Of a stretch of 64,000 nucleotides of DNA, positions 1 through 12,425 are shown piece after piece (position 1 is the stretch's first letter; each line of letters starts with the position of its first letter). The stretch lies in contig CP136063.1 in assembly GCA_032622095.1 (NCBI GenBank), positions 113,850,723 to 113,914,722 of the forward strand, given 5' to 3'. Origin of the DNA: Siphonodentalium dalli (taxonomy: Eukaryota > Mollusca > Scaphopoda > Gadilida > Siphonodentaliidae). A program made the translations under genes and the position numbers. The notes under the pieces are model-generated. The model was not told the DNA's origin. It searched no databases and saw nothing but the letters and a program-made list of their open reading frames with translations.

Positions 1-91
1 TGACAGGGATAACTCCAGAATCATTCATAGCCACCTCGGCCAAACATTTTGAGCCGAAACAAAGTTGGGTCGAGTTTGAAAAAGTGGGTCG

Positions 92-341
92 ATACTCTGA
101 AGCTCCGATATTCCGAAGATCCGATATTAAGAAGTTCCAATACTACGAAGGTCCGATATTCCGAAGGCTAAATACTCCGAAGGTCCGATATTTCGAGGTA
201 TTAATACTCCGAATGTCCAATACTCCGAAGGTCTAATACTCCGAAGGCCCAGTACTCAGAAGGTCTAATACTCCGAAGTTGTTTTACTCCGAAGACCGAT
301 TACTCCGAAGATCCGATACACCGAAGGCCCGATACTCCGAA
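92..341. repeat. Degenerate ~18-bp minisatellite
   Basis: About fourteen imperfect copies of a unit close to TACTCCGAAGGTCCGA follow one another. Variants replace CCGAAG with CCGATA, CCAATA or CTAATA. The overlapping open frames on both strands are by-products of the repeat. Confidence 0.85.
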
Positions 342-345
342 TGTT

Positions 346-953
346 TTCTGATGTATAACGACGGGTTTCACTGCAGTCTTTTGATTGACGTTTTAGGGAT
401 AGATCCACCGATGCATTGTCGTGACTATGGGTTTCTGAGATTCCACATAGTCGTCTCTTCTTCCACTGTCCATTGTTCGCCAACCAGAGCAGAATATTTT
501 ACCACAAACTTGAAACAAACAACCTGTCATTGAAAACAATTTAAATTCCCGGCCTTTTTAGACACAACTTATGACACCTTGAGAGAAAAAAAACTTGACA
601 CAAAAAACCCACCCATAGCACACTCTGTACAAATATTCACATCTGTGTCCCTGCTTTTATACCCAATTTCATCCTTGTCATCTTGTTTAAATGTTATGTT
701 ACGTCTTTTGTGCGGGAGAGGGACGTCACTATATTTACAAAACTTGTGTCTCAATCCACATGTATATAATTCATATACAATAAAATATGTTTAAATAGAA
801 CAATTACACGTACCCTCTAATTTACATGGATCAGGATTCCGCACTTACATGGAGCCAACCGAGCAGAATCGGCCTCCCTGGATGGCTGATATATATATTA
901 AAAAAGGAAGAAATTCTCCTCTGATGTAGATGATTGCTGACGTGAAGAATGGA
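346..953. other. Anonymous DNA, no gene recognised
   Basis: Short open frames on both strands show no recognisable protein similarity, signal peptide or splice-site context. I see nothing specific here. Confidence 0.6.
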
Positions 954-1065
954 ATAGTTTGAAAATTAAGAAAGGTATCCGTTCATTGTTGAATATTTAT
1001 TACATATGTGTACATGTAATAAATATTCAACAATGAACGGATACCTTTCTTAATTTTCAAACTAT
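954..1065. repeat. Perfect 52-bp inverted repeat (hairpin)
   Basis: Positions 954-1005 are the exact reverse complement of 1014-1065, with an 8-base loop. The left arm begins ATAGTTTGAAAATTAAG and the right arm ends CTTAATTTTCAAACTAT. No mismatch was seen in 52 paired bases, which is unusual beside the other, worn inverted repeats of the window. It could be a young MITE or a snap-back duplication, and a transcript would fold into a long hairpin. Confidence 0.9.
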
Positions 1066-3192
1066 ATATATTTATTTATTTATATTTATATCGTATCTGC
1101 GTGCGTTTCTCCGAGATACGAACACATTTTGTCTGCGATGCTAATATATATACGTTTCGGATCCAAATAAGCATACATACGGGCGGAATGAAAATACCGA
1201 TTTGAAAATTATGCTAAAGTAAATATTATAGAGTACGGAGCGGTCGGAATAATAGTACAGGTGTGTTACACTACACACCATCACTCATATTCCGGGTATA
1301 TTTCTCCCATACTCAAATGCTTCAAAAATATTCATGTAGACATATATGACCTCAACTATATACATGTTGGAAATTGGGACAATTTCAGAGTATGAAATCA
1401 CAAGGAGATAATAAAGCTAGAATACATTGGGAGTTTAGGATCAGATTCTGCAAAGCAAGCTATTTTGTGATAGGAGTTACCAAACAGATTTCCAGCAACA
1501 TTACACTTTATTTGCCTGACCTGAGTGACGACTCAAGCAGTTTTGGTTGGCCTCCAGTATAACCAGCCTGAATATCCCAATATTTTAAGGTACGCAATCA
1601 TCAGATTCCAACAACAACAACAACAACATTTCTTCAAAAGATGCTTGAGATATTAGAATCGATTAATTACCAAAACAATTCTAACCACTGTCAACTCTAT
1701 AGTATAAAATGTACAAAAACGTGATATATATCAACATTTAGTTCAACGCAATTTGGTATCGATAGTATGTCGGTCAGCTCGTCGAATATTTGCTAGGCCG
1801 CCAGATATTCCAGGTGGTGAAAAATAAAAGATTTTAAAAAATCGGTATCTGATAACTCTGAGATTTGATGGGTGGGTTTCTCGACCCGAAAAAAATAATT
1901 TTTACACACGAAGCCAAAGAAATAGTAATCTATATAGGAACGTTCATTTGGGTTATGTATCTTTAAATAAACATACACTTACACACTGTTAGAAAAATGC
2001 CCGTCGTTTTAACTGTTGCCGCATTCCGCGCAACATCGCTGCCAACCTTGGACCGTTATACACACGGTCAGGCTGTCGCATATGTTCCACGGTACAAACT
2101 CGTTTAAGTAACTGGCAGACTGTAACCAGTAACTGTCAGACCGTTGTATTTTTTTACGGTTTAATTAATATCAAGACCATACTAGTAACTAATAACGGTC
2201 AGGCCAATGGTATTTTTCATGGGTCAACACCAATGTTTTGATCTTAATTTGCTAATTTACCGTGGTTCCCAAAATTAGCCTAGTTCCCGTGGTAACAATA
2301 TAATTTCCTAGTAGGCATTACGATTCATATGTTTTAGAATTGTCGAAATTAGTGTTATTCGTAATTGAAAAATACATCTTAGTTCTTCTATTACGAGCAT
2401 AGTTTTTATGAAACTTAAATCATCAATGCATAAAGTAACAGAAAATACTTTGAAGTTTGAAGAGTTGCGCGTGATGTGTTCAACTTTCACTGACTGCTGT
2501 ATAAATAATGGCTGTAAATAAACAACGATAGCAGCTTAAAATCCGACCCATCAGTTACGAGTATAATACTAATGTCGACCATTCTAAAACATATGAATCG
2601 GGCATGCCCTTTTAAGACATAAAGCTAATAAAGATACATGTATCACAGTTAGAAGTCAAATTTATGTGCACGTATAAAAGTAAAACATCTTAATGACATA
2701 CTTTTTGGTAACATATGAGCCGTGATATTGTCCACTCACCTGTAAACACAGTTCTTGTTTTAACAGGTGTATATGTACATCATGACAATATATCAGTAAC
2801 ATTCACAGCTAGTTGGGATTGAAACCTTCAAGACACTAGCAGATCCTATAATAACTGTGCGAGATGACTTGGTGACAACGTTCTCCTATAGTCGCACATC
2901 TTTCGGTAAAATTTGATAGCATGATGTATATAGTGAATTAGTATCACGACACTTAGTATCCATATCGATTGTTCGATAAGAAAATTCTAACAAATAGTGG
3001 ACTACCGGTCGGTAAATTGTCGTAATAACTGCGCGATAATATGGCAAATGGCGACAATGTCTCATATCCACACGTTTCAATGAAAATTGATGAACACGGG
3101 ATGAATCGGTCCATGTAATTGTAATAGTTGTACTTGGAATCGTGTAGCTTCGTGATCATCCATCTCTAAGCGGCGTCAGTTCATTGTTTACA
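1066..3192. other. Anonymous AT-rich DNA
   Basis: There is a short (CAA)n tract at 1609-1628. At 2105-2235 the words GTAACTGGCAGAC, GTAACTGTCAGACC and TAACGGTCAGGCC recur loosely. No gene or transposon protein is recognised. Confidence 0.5.
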
Positions 3193-3193
3193 G

Positions 3194-3225
<32 letters not shown>
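3193..3225. repeat. (TTG)n microsatellite
   Basis: Eleven uninterrupted GTT/TTG units. The same motif recurs at 3361-3385, 19508-19572 and 23562-23581, and as CAA at 1609-1628, so this trinucleotide is favoured in the region. Confidence 0.95.
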
Positions 3226-3360
3226 AACATCGAAGCTTTTGCGTGTATTCTCTTGGTTAAATGTACTTGTGTGGGCTTTAAAACAATCAGAACACTGTCA
3301 ACTGGGAGTGGATTGAAAAGATCAAGTCTAATATCATTATAATAGCTTAAGTTAAGCTAC

Positions 3361-3385
3361 GTTGTTGTTGTTGTTGTTGTTGTTG
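3361..3385. repeat. (GTT)n microsatellite
   Basis: Eight GTT units, about 140 bp from the TTG tract at 3193. The DNA between them shares words with both flanks (for example GACATCGAAGC after the tract against AACATCGAAGC), which hints at a local duplication containing the microsatellite. Confidence 0.9.
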
Positions 3386-5362
3386 ATATTATTGTCACTA
3401 GTGGTTGACATCGAAGCACTATTGAATTATTCTAGTGCGTGTATCCTCCTGCGACAGTAAAGGTATCTGTGTTCTAATAGCACTGTTAATTTCAACATCA
3501 ACACTGAGTCGAATGAAGACAAGCCAGAGCCGACTGTTCCGTCTCCTCGAAGTCGAACTCGAAGACAACCAGCTGTCACAATTTAGCGGGAAATATCAAT
3601 GATTAAGCCAGTTTACGCAGATTTAAAACTTAACTGTCATATTGGAATCGAAGTCAGACAGCCTTAACATTAGTCCACCACCGCATAGCTCATATTTCCC
3701 CCAAAAACAGTTTGTACAGCGGCCACGATGAGATCGATAGAACGACAAAACAAAAATTCGTGAGTGATAAAGATCACCGGTAGCTGAGAATAAAGTAACT
3801 TAATTACGGACCCAAGACCAGATGGGTATCGGAATGCGTTGCACAAAATGAACATACCGGATCATTGCACTGAATACAAACAATTAATAATAGATATTAA
3901 ATAAAAACAAAGTCAGATTCAGTCCAACACTGCCGTGTATAATTTGGTCGCCGATAAATATACTGTTGAATTTTGAAGGCATAAACTTGGAATCATGCAC
4001 AATGTTAACTTAGACCATTTGCAGGGCACATGGAACAACGGTGATTCCCATACAACCGCTGAAACGGTATGAGACCGTCGGATTACGACGGTCCGACACT
4101 GTCAAATCAACAGTATATTTTGATAGTGTACGTGTACATACAGTGCTTATTTGGATTCCAAATGTACCAGCCATGCCTTAGAACTGAAAAGCAGCGTGCG
4201 ACGTTCTTGGTTATACGTATAGCAAGGCATCGCGAATGCTATACTTAACTGTTATGTACTCCAATTGACCTATAATAACACACAAGAGATCGCTCCTCGT
4301 CTCCTTTATGGTATAAGAGGCAATTATAGTGCAATTTAATGTTGCAGTTTATACAACGAGTGCACTCCATTTCCCGTTGCCTGTTGTTGCATCACACAAC
4401 AAGGGAAGTAAATGCAGGTTGCATGTATATTACCTCTATCCACGTGCTTGACTGGTGTTGTTTAGCGTAATTAGTGTAGTCTATCCCACGAGATATATGT
4501 TCGAATATCACGCGTCCTTCCCATTTGTACAAACCTCATTGATTATTGTTCATCGCGGCTGTGACTCGGGATCCCGGGCTATTGACTATCGACCTAAATT
4601 ACTATCTCGGCTTATGTGCAATATTGCAACTGCAAATCATAATTGTAATTCCATGCATGATCGAAATTGATTAAAGCTAATTCACTTGTGAAATACCGCG
4701 TGCAATACTGTTATCGGGGACAATTCGACAACGCTAACTCAATCCATTTATAGACTCAGCAAATAAACTTACTGACTTGGCTTCAGCAAAAGAACTGATT
4801 ACGCGAAGTGGAAAGTTGGTTGTATATCGGCCCTTATTTTATATATGTATATATGCCTTTATTTACTCCAATGATGGAGAGCCACTATATAGATATTACC
4901 CCACTGTCCGATTTGATACCATATTAGTCAAATATTCCTATAATCTGAATCTTACTAGACATGTGGACGATAAATTTAAAATACAAGCATTCACCATCAT
5001 TCCCATGTTGCACGCATATTTCATCATTCTTCGTTAGAAATGGGTACACAATATCATAATTCCAGAACACTCTTTCTTATCTACCGCATTTTTGTGAATG
5101 GAGCATTTGCTAGGCTGAAAAAAATTCAAAACTGTTATAACTTTCTCTTTTGTAAGTCTATATCTGGGCATCAAAACCCTAATATCAATGGGCTCATGAC
5201 CCCGATAAAGTTATTTTTGTTCAGAACACGTGCAGGTGGTGTTCAATCATGGTATCAGCTAGGGCAGTGATTTTTTAAGACTGTTGGCTACATAAATAGG
5301 ATATGAAAAATGTACACAGAAAGATAAATATAAAGATATAAATGAAAGCCCTTATAAACATT
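3386..5362. other. Anonymous DNA
   Basis: No coding region, RNA gene or recognisable mobile element is seen. Short frames at 4455-4670, 4777-5037 and 5040-5270 have no protein-like signature. Confidence 0.5.
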
Positions 5363-5825
5363 CACCATGGTTTACCATAGTAAAAAAAACTGTAAATTTA
5401 CAACAGTCTTTTAGTTTGTAAATATACTATGGTAAAAAATTATAGTTTACTATTGTAAATTTACCACACAAACAGACAGTTGTAAACTACTATGGTTTAA
5501 TCGTGATTTTTGTTATACCATAGTAAATTTAATTTAATTTAATTTAATTTAACACCGTTGTAAAATAATATGGTTTATTTTACCGTCGTTATTACTATAC
5601 CTAGTAATTACATCCTTAGTAAATACCAAATTAAAACTACGGTAATGCCAAAATAAACCATTGTTATTAGAACGGTCTTTACCACCCAAAATACCGTTGT
5701 ACATGTAATTTAGTATGGTTTAACCATCGATTTGTTTTCAAATTTCACCACCAAAAAGACCGTTGTAAATTAACTGTGGTTTATTTTATATGGCCATTAG
5801 CACGGTGATTGCCATAGTCTTACCA
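5363..5825. repeat. Degenerate ACCATAGTAAA-type repeats
   Basis: Many divergent copies of words such as TACTATGGTAAA and its complement TTTACCATAGTA lie in both orientations, with a pure (TTTAA)n stretch at 5526-5552. A similar but weaker patch lies near 22970-23090. It reads as an old short tandem or palindromic repeat field; no gene. Confidence 0.65.
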
Positions 5826-6640
5826 CCCAATTTAAAATATTTGTTACGCAGGATCGATAAAAAAACAGCAATGCTTATTCAATTTGATATGTCATTGTAA
5901 TTATTTCGCCCTCCGGGTGTATACTAATGTAGAGATTCTTGGTATCGCTGGGCGCGGGGGGTTTTATTTATAGAAATGGGAATTTTTAGGACGGATTTAA
6001 AAGTCGAACTGCCACCCGGAGGCCGAGGCCGGTAAAAGGTGTAGTTGGGAATTTCAATTTCAATTGTTATTATTCGGATGCCAAGAAGTGTAAGCGATTA
6101 ATTCTATCGGGAATTCGCGCGTTAACCATAAGCGCGCTGAGCGTTATGTGTTTCTATTGATCTTTAACCTACTTTGTTGCATTGTTATTTGAACATCTTT
6201 CGTTTATGTTCAAGTGACATAAATAGGAATGCTATCTACTATTATAGTGCACGGGGATTTGACGATTGTATAAGGACTTTAATTCGAACATGAATCCGAG
6301 GTGTTTGTTTATATCGGTGTTTAACATGGTATTTAATATCGTTTAGTGAACTTTTTCATTTAGTTATACGCGACAAATATCGGCATGTTATATTCTAAAT
6401 GAATTGGGATGGTTACTCCTTCGTGCTGTTTGTAAATATGACTTTTCATTTCTTTGTATGCGGAATACATCGGAGCTATGAATAGAGATGTTATTAAGAA
6501 AAGTGCCAACACTAACCCTTCACATTGGTTGTTTAACATACAATGTGGCCTAATTCTAAACATCATTTTTATTTATGTGTACCGAGGATATATCAGAATG
6601 CTATATGAAGTGAAGAATGTTCAGAAATTCCCCCCTTCCT
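5826..6640. other. Anonymous DNA
   Basis: No gene or repeat recognised apart from a short GC-richer patch around 5940-6030. Confidence 0.45.
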
Positions 6641-6898
6641 GGGACCATGTTTTAATTGATACTCATGGGGCAGGGGGCATATTATAATAAGTCCTCATTG
6701 GACCATATTTTAATTGACCCTCATGGGACTATATTGTATATCACCGCAGTGGGACCGTAGTTTAATCAACACCGACGACACCATATTTTAATTTTAATTA
6801 ACCCTCATAGTGGGACCATATATTTATTCTTTAATTAAATCACGTTACCATATTTTAATTGACCTTAATATGACCATATTTTTTATTAACCCTCATGG
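6641..6898. repeat. Degenerate ~26-bp minisatellite, left part
   Basis: Imperfect copies of GGGACCATATTTTAATTAACC followed by CTCAT run in tandem. The same unit resumes at 18229-18478, so the 11.3 kb between appears to have been inserted into one original array. Confidence 0.8.
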
Positions 6899-6940
6899 CA
6901 GGGGGCCGTAAAAAAGTTGCGAGACATGGGGGTCTTTTTA
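6895..6940 (+). repeat. Possible outer terminal inverted repeat, left
   Basis: CAGGGGGCCGTAAAAAAG and GCGAGACATGGGGG match, imperfectly, the reverse complement of 18186-18233 (CAGGGGTGGGG, TTTTTTACGAGACATGAGG). The two ends sit exactly at the inner edges of the split minisatellite, so they may be the termini of an outer element carrying the 4.8-kb tandem units. Confidence 0.4.
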
Positions 6941-8485
6941 TTACATTTACATTTTCTTACACCCACCCACCCTTTCTTGCATTTTGTTTTTATAAAATTT
7001 TAGACACCCACCCCAAAACATCAAAGCTTTATGTTGGTCCCCTCTGTAAAATCGACCAACCGCTCTATAATGGTCCCTTCTTTGAAAGACCAAATTAAAT
7101 GTTACTTCCTGTTAACAAACATGTGCAAAATTGAACTCTAAGCAATCAACAAAGGTAGAATATGATGTGATTATATTGGTAAATTTATAACCCAGCCTAT
7201 TCATCTGTGTGAGTACAGCTGGTAAGTAGATGAAAAATATGTTGAATCCCCTGGAATGACAAAAAAAAATAACTAGGGCCAGTGTTAGGGCCTATAGTAG
7301 AATAAAACATTACACAAAATTAAATTTATCTTTTTTCAGACATCAACCAGCATCAACTAGTATGCCTAGAGCCTATAGTAATACCAAAAATGAAAATGTG
7401 CATATGAACCAGTGTACGAATTAACTTTTATGTATGCCTGCATGACCACCGACCCGACCTCGCATTAAGACTAAGAACTTTGCCTAAAATAATGGCTTAG
7501 CCCTTTGAGTTTGAACGTTGATGGTCAATTTAGTGCCAAATCCATATACACGGATGTATATTACTGAGATTCATTTGGACAACCAGAGCTGAACTTCGGT
7601 CATGTACTTGATGGAATTCATGTGCAATAAGAAATTCACACACATTGTGTACATGACCTTTATGCGTGCCTTCAAACTAGACCACTTTGCTTGCACATCA
7701 TCTTATAAATATACAATAATTAAGTAAATTAATTTTGCTTCTTTGATAATTTTCAAATTAGCCTGAATTAGATATTAAGTATCATTTACATTGTAGTATA
7801 GGCAGGTAATTATAGGATATACATGTAATAATTACAATGTGAACAAAACTGTAATGTGTCCTGGCCCCTCTTCACATCTATTAAATAATATTTTTATACT
7901 TTTCAGAAGACTATCCAAGAAAGGTTTTATTTTTTTTTCTTTCAATAAATGTTATTAAAACTTTATTTCATGTCTACTGATTTACTTTTTATTGATGGTT
8001 GTCAACACCACTGAAACTAATAATTTGACAATTCAAATAATTATTTGACAAAAGTATATATATTTAAAAATCAATTTAGTATACAAACACTGATACAAAT
8101 ACTTATTTCATACATTACACTCATGCATCAACTAACTGTATGAGTAAAGAGACTGTCATGAATTATAATAATTATTGTAATATTCTGTCATGAGTTGTCA
8201 GCTGATATTGTCAGACTGCATTAAGTTCACCCTACCCTAGAGCTATCTGAAGTATTTTTTTTATTGATATACACCGTGAACTAGACAAATTTCAATATAA
8301 AAACTGCCAAGCAAACTGAAACAGACACAATAAAAAAATTTGCGCTAAAACAAAATCAATGAAAATTTTGGGACCCACCCCCACAATATTCACTATTTTT
8401 CCATTTTATATCAACTTATGTGAGTAATTATAACAATATTGAATGTATTAGTGCTTCTCATATTGCAACAAGCCACAACATATAA
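6941..8485. other. Left flank inside the bracketed insertion
   Basis: AT-rich sequence with no recognised protein. At 8368-8390 a run GGGACCCACCCCCA resembles GGGTACCCACCCACCCCCAC at 18170-18190, so this stretch may be the body of the outer element into which the 4.8-kb elements inserted. Confidence 0.4.
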
Positions 8486-9314
8486 TAGTGTAGGCAGTTA
8501 GCGACAAAAAATGCTCGGATCGATACAAGTCGGATAAAAGCGCCATTTTTTAGTATCTTGTAGGACAGCATCTCTAGTCTAGGAATTTTCTCAAGAACCA
8601 ACCTTTTGACCGACGTAGAGCCGAAAATTCAAGATGGCGTCCAAGATGGCCGCCAGTTTGACGGTGGCGCACCTAATAGATCTGCTTCTCGATTTGATAT
8701 GGTAAACATGATGAATTTCCCCACATTGTATAATAATGGTGTTTATAGAATAACAACCTTGACTCTTAGTTGAAAAATGGCCACAATTATTCAAGATGGA
8801 TGCCAAAATGGCGGCCAAAACATGAGAAATTGGGTTTTTTCATTATTTTGTTATTAAATACTTTACAATTTTCGAGATAATATAAGAGAAGATATCAACT
8901 ATGTGTTCATTATTTGATGTGATAACTTCTGTGGAAAAGTCATGCATATTAAAGGTGAAGTAGTATTGTTCGTTCTGGTAGTAATGTGAGATAGAATATG
9001 TGCTATATAAAATGAATGAAATTATTCTCAGACTGTGTTTAATTCTGTAAATGCTTAATAACCAACCGTGAATGACACTAATGTCACCAATTCTATTTGC
9101 GACACTACTATATGGTTGGATCAATTGAATACAACTTTGTATGTCGAGATGTTTACGAATAAAAAATCAATTTAGTAGTGGATTTACCACGAATTTAGGA
9201 AACACTAAACGACAGACCCCATATTCTTCAAACTCAATTTGGTTCTCAAAAAACAAGAACATATGGAAGGTATTCTGCAACATATCTTCATCATCAGGCC
9301 TCGTATTCAAATTA

Positions 9315-9600
9315 CCAATACTTAAATTCAGTGTTTTATGTCAAATTATACACAAAATGATTGAAGCATATACTCGAAAGTATATTTGAGTTCGGAATAA
9401 GAAATAATATTATTTCCTTGTATCATATAGTGTCCTCAATTATTCCCGCAACAGAACATGAAGCAATCATGCGAATAGCACATATTCAACAGTATATACA
9501 TTAGTGCAATGTATTGCATATATATGCATATGTATAATTTTGTATGTTCTATTGTTGCTGGGATATACTCCATGGGGCCATGTTGTGGGAAGACGGGATC
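9315..9600. other. ~285-bp segment present only in the left arm (copy 1)
   Basis: Aligning the left arm with the complement of the right arm leaves this stretch unpaired, between CGTATTCAAATT and AAATACACTTTG. It is either an insertion into the left arm or a deletion from the right. No clear terminal repeats or target duplication were found. The same segment is at 14115-14400 in copy 2. Confidence 0.55.
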
Positions 9601-9649
9601 AGCAAATATTAAAATACACTTTGTTTTAATAAATTGAATTGACAATTCA

Positions 9650-11690
9650 CTACTCACAACCACATCTGCACAACTACGTACATGGAAGTTTGCTTTTTGA
9701 ACATTTGCACCTGGAACAAACCGATTTGCAAACACAGTTATTCAATTCGGTGCACACTCTCGCCACTTCTGTGGTTGTCATCCATACAGGAACAAAATAA
9801 TCATTATATCCACCAGAAGGAGTCACATTGGGGGGGGGGACTGTTTCACCAAAATCAATTATATCACCCTTCCGGTTCCGTCTCCATCAAATTAAGTTCC
9901 GACTCTTTCGCGGTTTGTTAAACAAATATTCGATAGGTTTTGATAGGTTGTTTATACACTGACTGTCAATACAGAAAGTATTCTCCAATAACAATCGACA
10001 GATTCGGTCTTTGTATGTGCAAAATCGGATGCTTGTTGTGCACATTTAGAGACGTGCATTTGATTGTATTTCCCACGAGAATTAAGCAGCAGTTTGATGC
10101 TCAGATTTTATCACATTCAATTTGGGCTGGAACTTGTCAGGTTTTATGATAGAAAATGTGGTTATTATAGTGTTCGATCATACAGAGATATATGTTCCAG
10201 CCCAACTAAAAGTGTCAAGGCCGATAAACTTATCAAATTGCTGCTTAATTTAAATAGGAAATGCACAAAAATGCATTATGCCTCTAAGTGTGCACAAAAT
10301 TGCTGATTTCGCATTATTATCATCAATAAGCACGAGCAAAGACCTAATCTACGGATATTTGTTTAGAAAATAGTTCTGTTTTGACATTTAGTGTATAAAT
10401 GGCGGTCAAAACTTTGAAAATATTTGTTTTAAATCGCGAAAGAGTCGGGACTTAGTTCGATAGAGACAGAACCAGAAAGGCGATAGAATCGATTCTTGTG
10501 AAATAGTTTCCCCCCGGTGAGTCAGATGCTGGACACTTTGCATCTATTATGGGGCTTACAGTCCATATACCAACCTGATATATACTAGTAGCACGATTTC
10601 TTTGGTGGTAACTGTTCGTGTGCACGGCCTTTGCTGAACATTTCATGTCTATCTTCATTAACTGAGGTCATGTTCGCAGATTTGTCATAAACAATCACGA
10701 CGAAATGCTAAATACACACAAATAGTGGTGATGGAACATTAAGTACCACAAAAGGATTCCTCGTAATTGACATCAAGCATTCTGTTAGCCATGGGTAAGC
10801 TTTTCAATCATCCCAAAATGTGCGCTTGCCCTTACCAAAGAAAAAGGAAGTTGAGTCGCATCCTGATATCGCATGGAAATTATGTAATATTGGAAGCAAA
10901 GTTGAATTTTTTTCTGAGCCCAATTGAATTGTACATATCAACTATGTTGCGGATAACATGGGATTTAGACTTGCCGAGAGACACAGTTTCAAATCTTTGC
11001 ATTGGAGTAGCATAACATGCAGATGTCACAACAGAATCACGATAATATCCTTGTCAACAGTACGAACAATAATCGATGAATAATGAGTGTGTAGCATATG
11101 AGATATATGTCCGACTAATCTACTGTCAGCTTCTTCATACGTATATCCAAAGAGTATAGGTTACACATTTGGACGGTATCACCATCCTCCGTTACGAAGA
11201 TGGTTTTCCCTGTTAGGGTTTCCAATTTAAAGAGACATTCATTGACCAATGCAAACAATTCTTGCCTGTTGTGGTGTTTCTGAGAAAGTCATTCCAATTC
11301 GGTTGATTTTTTGAAGTAAGCCCCAACCTTACCTCGAATGCCACAACCACGTTTCTCTCACGTTCCTGTTTCGATACTACCCTATATTTACCTGTCCAAA
11401 ACCAAGTCAATACTTCTACAATCTGCGAGCTGCATCATAACATATGCAATAAACTTTGTGCTGATATACATTGAGAAGGTAAGCCCGACTTCAGGTGTCA
11501 GTAAATGTATCAGAGCACCTCCGTCGAACACCTTACACTCGACCTTTGGATTTGGCTCTGCAGTTTCTATGCAGTTTGAATCGGATGGGACCTTCATGCA
11601 GCTTAGGAAGTCAAATTTATTACCGCCCCTCCTTTTATAGATGGGGGAATCGCTGGTTTTGGTGTGAGAAGAACATATATTTCATATGCT
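9650..11690 (-). pseudogene. Decayed FEN/PIN-like nuclease-family ORF, copy 1
   Basis: Read right to left, conserved blocks appear in one order across shifting frames: GGGNKFDFLSCM, then VFDGGALIHLLTPEVGLTFS (11499-11530), IDLVLDR, EKRGCGIRGKVGA, PNWNDFLRN, QELFALVNECL, EEADSRL (EEAD at 11125-11136), VRTVDKDIIVIL (11047-11067), FHAISGCDSTSFFFGKGK (10825-10870), YQVGIWTVSP, VPVWMTTTEVARVC, and a Cys-rich tail ending LCRCGCE before TAG at 9650. I know this block order from an uncharacterised family widespread in cnidarian, mollusc and fish genomes. EEAD, DxD and GCD followed by GKGK match the acidic pattern of FEN1/XPG nucleases; that assignment is inference. The copy has several frameshifts, in-frame stops and the 684-bp insertion, and lacks its amino end, so it is a pseudogene. 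Confidence 0.78.
9836..10519. mobile_element. 684-bp nested inverted-repeat element (MITE-like), copy 1
   Basis: It begins CATTGGGGGGGGGGACTG and ends with the complement of CACCGGGGGGAAACTATTTC. The terminal inverted repeats run about 130 bp and share GACTCTTTCGCG and the word TTTATACACT. AGTCA lies directly on both sides (9831-9835 and 10520-10524). The mirror arm keeps the unoccupied site as AGAAGTCAGGTG, so this is an insertion with a 5-bp target duplication. It splits the decayed nuclease-like ORF just before its Cys-rich tail. No transposase frame is seen. Confidence 0.82.
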
Positions 11691-11700
11691 ACAAACCGAT

Positions 11701-12425
11701 AATTCATCGATTATTGTTCACACTGTTGACACATATATTATCGTGATCATGTTGGGACATCTGCATGCTATGCTTCTTCAATGCAAACATTTGAAACTGT
11801 TTGTCTTTCGAGAAGTCTAAATCCCATGTTACCTACAACATAGTTGATATGTGCAATTCAATGGGCTAAACAAAATTCAACTGTACTTCCAATATTCCAT
11901 CCGATATCAGGATGCGACTCAACTTCCCATTTCCTTGGTAAGGGTAAGCGCAATTTTGGGATGCTTGTAAAGCTTAGCTCACAGAATGCTTGATGCCAAT
12001 TACGAGGAATCCCTGTGTGGTTCTTGATGTTTCATCACCACTATTGAGTGTATTTAGCATTTCGTTGAGATTGTTTATGACAAATCTGTGAACCTGACCT
12101 CAGTTAATGAAGCTAGACATGAAATGTTCAATACCACCAACGAGGAACATGCTCTTTCAAATGAATATCGTGCTATATATATCAGACTGGTATCTGGACT
12201 GTAAGCCCCACAGTAGATGCAAAGTTTCCAACACCTGACTTCTTTGGATGGAAATTGATTGACAGTTCTTTTGTTACTGTATGGATGACAACCTAGACGC
12301 AGCTAGAGAGTGCACAGAGTTGACTAAATGTGTTTGCATATCGGTTTGTTTCAGGTGAAAATGTTCAAGAAGCAAACTTCCATGTACGAAGTTGTGCAGC
12401 CGTGTGGTTGTGAGAAGTGAATTGT
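11701..12425 (+). pseudogene. Mirrored C-terminal half of the same ORF, copy 1 right arm
   Basis: On the plus strand the right arm repeats the second half of the left-arm ORF. It starts inside the block before TVDTYIIVIM (about 11721), continues to TVLPIFHPISGCDSTSHFLG (GCD at 11910-11918, GKGK at 11937-11948), EARHEMF, TVSPTVDAKFPTPDFFGWKL, and a Cys-rich tail (CVCISVCF, KLPCTKLCS). The EEAD block lies beyond the arm boundary and is absent; the second Asp of the DxD pair is Tyr. Frameshifts and stops are present. Where the left arm has a stop (TAG at 9674-9676) this arm has AAG, so each arm keeps information the other lost. It arose by inverted duplication of the gene end together with the element terminus. 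Confidence 0.75.

Noticed and set aside
8591-8818. 75-codon frame AAILASILNNCGHF repeated in both 4.8-kb copies
   Set aside because: It is translation of the element's CAAGATGGCGGCC-rich terminal region; the true relic ORF lies elsewhere in the element in other frames.
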